From Cylindrotheca closterium (lineage: Eukaryota > Bacillariophyta > Bacillariophyceae > Bacillariales > Bacillariaceae): 64,000 bases of DNA. Numbering within the stretch: position 1 is the stretch's first letter; each line of letters starts with the position of its first letter. Of this stretch, positions 60,514 to 64,000 are shown in pieces. The notes below the pieces were generated by a model that saw nothing but the letters and a program-made list of their open reading frames with translations, was not told the origin of the DNA and ran no database searches. The stretch spans positions 549,364 through 613,363 of the forward strand of contig CAKOGP040002313.1 of NCBI GenBank assembly GCA_933822405.4, in the 5' to 3' direction. A program made the translations under genes and the position numbers.

Positions 60514-62205
60514 ATGAATTCCGAAATGGACAGCGATCGGGAAGAGCCACCCTTACCACAGCCAATGGAGGAAGAATCAGAAGCCAACATTGAAACTGCC
60601 ATTCGATTTTGGAATCACCCTTCCTTAGCGAATATCTCGTCTGCAGATAAGAGGAGCTATCTTCATGCCAAAGGGGTTTCGGATGCCGAGATCCACAAGG
60701 CTTGGGAACGTATAGTGGAAAGGGATATACCGAATAATGCTGGTGGAACGAACGCTATAACAACAACCGTTCCCGTTGCTCCCATTGTGGCCCAAGGACA
60801 AGGAGCTCAAGGAGCACTCGATTCAGCAGCAGCACGACAAACCCCCAACCTCCACACTCCTGGTCAAATGTCGTATCCTCCAGCATCGAACAACTACGTA
60901 CAACCGACACCAACACCTTACTACAACAACAACAACAACCAATATCCACCAGCACCACAAGAAATGGAAGAAGAGGGACCATTGACGTTAATGCAGGGTG
61001 CGTCACTAGTCACTTTTGGAGGCTTTATTGGGTTGACTGCTGCAGCAGCATCTCGATGGTTGAATGGAGGAGACTTTGAAATATTGCCGGGACCCAAGTA
61101 TCCTGCCGACATCGGAGAACAGCGATCACAATTTCTAAAACGACTCGAAGAGGAGGCGGAAGAAGAAGAGGAAGACGACGATGACGACGACGAGGAAGAT
61201 GTAGAGGAAGATGGAGTTGACCAAGAAATTGTAGCAGCGCTATCACAACAGAAATTGATTCAGCAAGTCGAGAGTATAGCGGAGAGTTTGAGGGTAAACA
61301 CAGCTGTACAAGAGAAACTTTTGAATAAGCTTACTAGCACAGGGACATCCATTACCGATGAAACGATGGGATTCCTTCGATCGACGGATTCATCGAAGTC
61401 CAAGGAGACCAAGACGGAGTACGACAAGTCGGATGTACAAATGATATGGAAGGAGCTGGTTCAAATACAGGCCGAACTGAGATCTTTGAACAGTGCGATG
61501 AAAGGTAAAAAGTCTGAGAAAAGGGTAGAGTCGACCTTGAATAATCTTGATGTATGCATTGAGGGGATCACCAAGAAAATGTTGTCATCGGCAGGAGATT
61601 CAACTCCAGAGCCGTCGATGGCAAAGCCCTCTGGCGAGGATCCGCAGCCGCAGCCACCGCAAGATGCATCCACAGTGTCTGTAGAAGAGATTGGAAAGGC
61701 ATTGGAGGAGTTGCAAATGCAAAATGAAACTGCAACAACCTCGCAGAGTATCCTGGATGCTATTCGAACTGTGGCAGAAAAGAACGATGCAAAGGCAAGA
61801 CAGGTAGGCTGTCAGTTGCTACTACTATATGTCGCCAACCTATCCGGGAACCCCAACAATCCACGTTATCGAAAGATTTACACATCCAATGAAAGCTTCA
61901 AAAAGGTCGATCAATTGATCGGTGGCAAGGATCTCTTGATGGCAGTTGGCTTTGAGGAAAGTGGGAATTATCTGGAATGGTTCCCCAATGGCCCTCCAGC
62001 GCAAGAGTCATCGGCAATCGAAGTGTTGAAGAAGGCTACGGAAGCGTTACGCATCCTGAAGAGTGGCGAGAAATCAGACGATTTGACGAATAGTGCTCTT
62101 GCCGTATTCCCATTAAACACGACGGCTTCGGAGAACACTGAACAACCATCGTCAAATGAGACCGCTGTCCCTGATTCCGCTGTACCCGATACAGTCAAAA
62201 GTTAG
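60514..62205 (+). CDS. PEX14: PEX14 peroxisomal import docking protein fused to a C-terminal PUB domain
   Basis: Single exon, 563 aa. Residues about 22-70 are the PEX14 N-terminal domain: NIETAIRFWNHPSLANISSA, KRSYLHAKGVSDAEIHKAW, compared with the ATAVKFL...FLKKKGLTDEEI pattern that binds PEX5 and PEX19. Then come a Pro/Gln/Tyr/Asn-rich linker, a hydrophobic segment (SLVTFGGFIGLTAAAASRWL, about 164-183), an acidic run of Glu/Asp (about 210-245) and coiled coil. Residues about 425-495 form a PUB domain: VGCQLLLLYVANLSGNPNNP, RYRKIYTSNESFKKVDQLIG, LLMAVGFEESGNYLEWFP. It aligns well with the PNGase PUB pattern (LLLTYADNIL.NP.D.KYR.I...N.AF, GAVE.L..MGFEE). PUB domains bind the C-terminal tail of p97/CDC48. 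The frame is continuous, so the fusion is not an assembly join. Confidence 0.9.
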   Translation: MNSEMDSDREEPPLPQPMEEESEANIETAIRFWNHPSLANISSADKRSYLHAKGVSDAEIHKAWERIVERDIPNNAGGTNAITTTVPVAPIVAQGQGAQGALDSAAARQTPNLHTPGQMSYPPASNNYVQPTPTPYYNNNNNQYPPAPQEMEEEGPLTLMQGASLVTFGGFIGLTAAAASRWLNGGDFEILPGPKYPADIGEQRSQFLKRLEEEAEEEEEDDDDDDEEDVEEDGVDQEIVAALSQQKLIQQVESIAESLRVNTAVQEKLLNKLTSTGTSITDETMGFLRSTDSSKSKETKTEYDKSDVQMIWKELVQIQAELRSLNSAMKGKKSEKRVESTLNNLDVCIEGITKKMLSSAGDSTPEPSMAKPSGEDPQPQPPQDASTVSVEEIGKALEELQMQNETATTSQSILDAIRTVAEKNDAKARQVGCQLLLLYVANLSGNPNNPRYRKIYTSNESFKKVDQLIGGKDLLMAVGFEESGNYLEWFPNGPPAQESSAIEVLKKATEALRILKSGEKSDDLTNSALAVFPLNTTASENTEQPSSNETAVPDSAVPDTVKS

Positions 62206-62290
62206 TGACTAGGTTTAATATACAATCTTGGTTGATTTTACAATCATTAGTTATCTAGATTGCTTCCAGATTAATTCCCCGAACCATCAC

Positions 62291-64000
62291 CTAACCAAAA
62301 GGATCAAACTGTGCCGCAGGAGGGCGTTGTTGTTGCTGCGGTGGTTGTTGATACTGCTGTTGCTGCTGGGGTGGAACGCCTCGGTACGCTTGTTGCTGTG
62401 CAACGTGTTGTTGGTGAGGATGTCCGTGTGGGTACGCGGCATGGGGATTGTGGTATCGCATTGGTGCTCCTTGCGGGTAACCTGGATGCTGTGGTTGACC
62501 CTGAACTTGTGGCGGGTAACCAGGCATTTGCATTTGCATTTGAGCTTGAGGGGGCACACCCTGCGGTGGTACACCTTGAGCGGGTAAACCTTGTGGCGGT
62601 ACACCTTGCTGATATCCTTGGGAAGCGTATCCTGGAGCTTGCGGTTGAGGTGGAGCTTGTGCACCGTAGCTGGGTTGTTGCTGTTGTTGAGGTACACCTC
62701 GCTGGTCAGGATATCCCTGAGTTGGTTGCATCTGAGGTACTGCCCCGGCATTTGGTGGGTACCCAAAAGGGGGCATTGTGGCAGGAGGCGCAGCTCCTGG
62801 AGATACTCCAGCGTGTTTTGTACCGTAACTGTGCGGGTGGCCTAGTTGCGGTGCGGGTTGTGGTGCAACTAGTGGTGCTGCAGCAGTCTGGGCTGTTGGC
62901 ATTACAGAAGTACCTTGAGGTTGTGCAGCGACCGCAAAAGGATCATGCGGAGTTGCCGTTCTAGCTTGGCTTTGCTGCGGTTGAGATATTGAGGTATTCT
63001 GAAAGATGCTCAATAGGTCGTCTGCAGATCCTGGGCTTGGCGCATTTGGAGTGCCTGCAGTGACGGGTGCGGCACCGAATTGATTTGGTGGTGCTTTCTG
63101 TTGCATAGGAACAGGAGCGGGGGCTGCCATGCCTAGAAAGTCTGTTCCTCCCCCAGATGTGGGAGCAGGGGCGATTTGGCCTCTAGCTATCGGATTGAAT
63201 GCAGCGTGGATCTTGGCAAATGGCATGCCGATCCTGATGCGACTTTCCCTCGTGTACTATTGGACCAAAAGGACAAAATTAGCTACAATTTTGCACAAAC
63301 GTCGCAAGGACAACATCCAACTTACCCTTCCTGGATCACTTTTTCTCATGATACGACGCTTGTTTATGCAAACTCGGCGAATGTTGAAGAGTTTAGCTCG
63401 GTCTACCAACAAGTTGTAGACCTGTATAGCAGCTTGTCGAATTTGAGTGCAAATCTGTGGACGCATATTCTCATTGTAGTACTTCATCATTCGAATCTTA
63501 TCCAATCCATCAGTGGCTTCGGCAATTGCAGCGACGGGACCATGGTACAAGAGATTGCGCAAGATTTGGAGAGATTGGAATCCGTGCTTCCAATGCAGCC
63601 CCTTACTGTCACGCATACGAACCCAAACGACCGACATCACGTCAAACAGAACAGAGCTGCACTCTCGGCATTGCTCCACCAACTGCGAAACTGCCTTGTT
63701 ATAATCTCCCTCAAACGTTTTGTTTGAGGTCAACGTCATTGCCATTTTTCGAGCTGACGTTTGAAGGATGACACGTGATGGGTTCTGTTGAGCGACCTGC
63801 CGTGCGACACTTCTCACATTGACAACGCTAAAGTCAACATTGTGTTGCCGATGGTACGACGTGCATTTGGAGAATAAAGGAGAAGCAGCGGTGACTGGGT
63901 ACCGTGTCCTTACTTCTTCCACTCGTGCCTTGGCAAACTGTACAAACATTTGGCTCTGACAAAAGTTTTGAAGTAGGGGCCACATAGCCGAGTATTCGTC
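62291..64000 (-). CDS. DENN-ANTH/ENTH endocytic adaptor-like protein (5' part beyond window)
   Basis: Two exons visible: >64000-63326 and 63256-62291; the 5' end lies outside the window. The upstream exon starts inside what looks like the end of a DENN domain (LLQNFCQSQMFVQFAKARVE). An ENTH/ANTH-like helical domain follows: YNKAVSQLVEQCRECSSVLF, GLHWKHGFQSLQILRNLLYH, YNENMRPQICTQIRQAAIQV. The second exon is Pro/Gln/Gly-rich and disordered, with DPFAV and a terminal QFDPFG. These DPF boxes are the motifs that bind the AP-2 alpha ear, as in epsin and CALM-like adaptors. DENN proteins are Rab exchange factors, so the protein may couple Rab activation to clathrin coats. Confidence 0.8.

Noticed and set aside
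1..64000. tRNA genes, rRNA, snRNA, CRISPR arrays
   Set aside because: I scanned for TGGTTCGAATC-type B boxes, clover-leaf arms and direct-repeat arrays and found none; a tRNAscan-SE and Infernal run would be decisive.

Overview
This window is nuclear DNA of a photosynthetic stramenopile, most probably a diatom. The evidence is direct. Genes are compact and intron-poor (0-3 spliceosomal introns of about 50-260 nt, most near 70-130 nt, GT-AG, often GTAAGT or GTACGT donors), spacing is tight and both strands are used. Many products begin with a signal peptide followed by an aromatic plastid-import motif of the 'ASAFAP' type (for example AEAF, SAAAF, VNAF, HAFQ, HGFQ, ASSF), which is the bipartite leader used for import into a four-membrane secondary plastid. 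I cannot name the species. Three runs of N (22205-22552, 43314-43328, 54828-55572) are assembly gaps.

Layout. 1-8 kb: mitoribosomal protein mL40, a chromatin-like two-domain protein and two divergent low-complexity proteins. 7.9-12 kb: a FIG4-type phosphoinositide phosphatase. 12.3-13.5 kb: a DUF6824 protein, followed by 2.5 kb with no supported gene. 16-22 kb: plastid PgsA, NOP10, SmD3, a LAMTOR3/roadblock protein, a Rieske-like plastid protein and a plastid methyltransferase. 22-28.5 kb: a tail-anchored RING protein, a secreted tandem-repeat membrane protein and a tandem pair of aberrant DHHC-family proteins. 29-40 kb: a syntaxin-6-type SNARE, PGRL1, a GTPBP1-like GTPase, a DUF2993 plastid protein, a derlin with a signal peptide, a plastid NAD(P)-binding protein and a coiled-coil/GOLD protein. 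40-54.6 kb: a MATE transporter, a divergent aldo-keto reductase and Gfo/Idh/MocA pair, a SANT protein, an unknown protein, a DUSP-USP deubiquitinase, a predicted N-myristoylated protein and a Ser/Asn/Gln-rich protein. 55.7-64 kb: a plastid-leader membrane protein, an STE20/MST-like kinase, COQ4, a PEX14 carrying a PUB domain, and the 3' part of a DENN-ANTH endocytic adaptor that runs off the right edge.

This is ordinary eukaryotic chromosome without operons, so the genes are not a pathway. Themes do recur: plastid lipid and electron transport (PgsA, PGRL1, DUF2993, Rieske-like protein), endomembrane traffic (FIG4, syntaxin 6, LAMTOR3, GOLD, DENN-ANTH), and ubiquitin/p97-linked quality control (USP, RING, derlin, PEX14-PUB). 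The most unusual items are the PEX14-PUB fusion, the pair of palmitoyltransferase-like proteins that keep the catalytic cysteine but have lost almost all zinc ligands (DHTC instead of DHHC), the Rieske fold without cluster histidines, and an SmD3 gene with a 4-nt first coding exon. Gene models were assembled by hand from splice signals, and total coding lengths were checked to be multiples of three.
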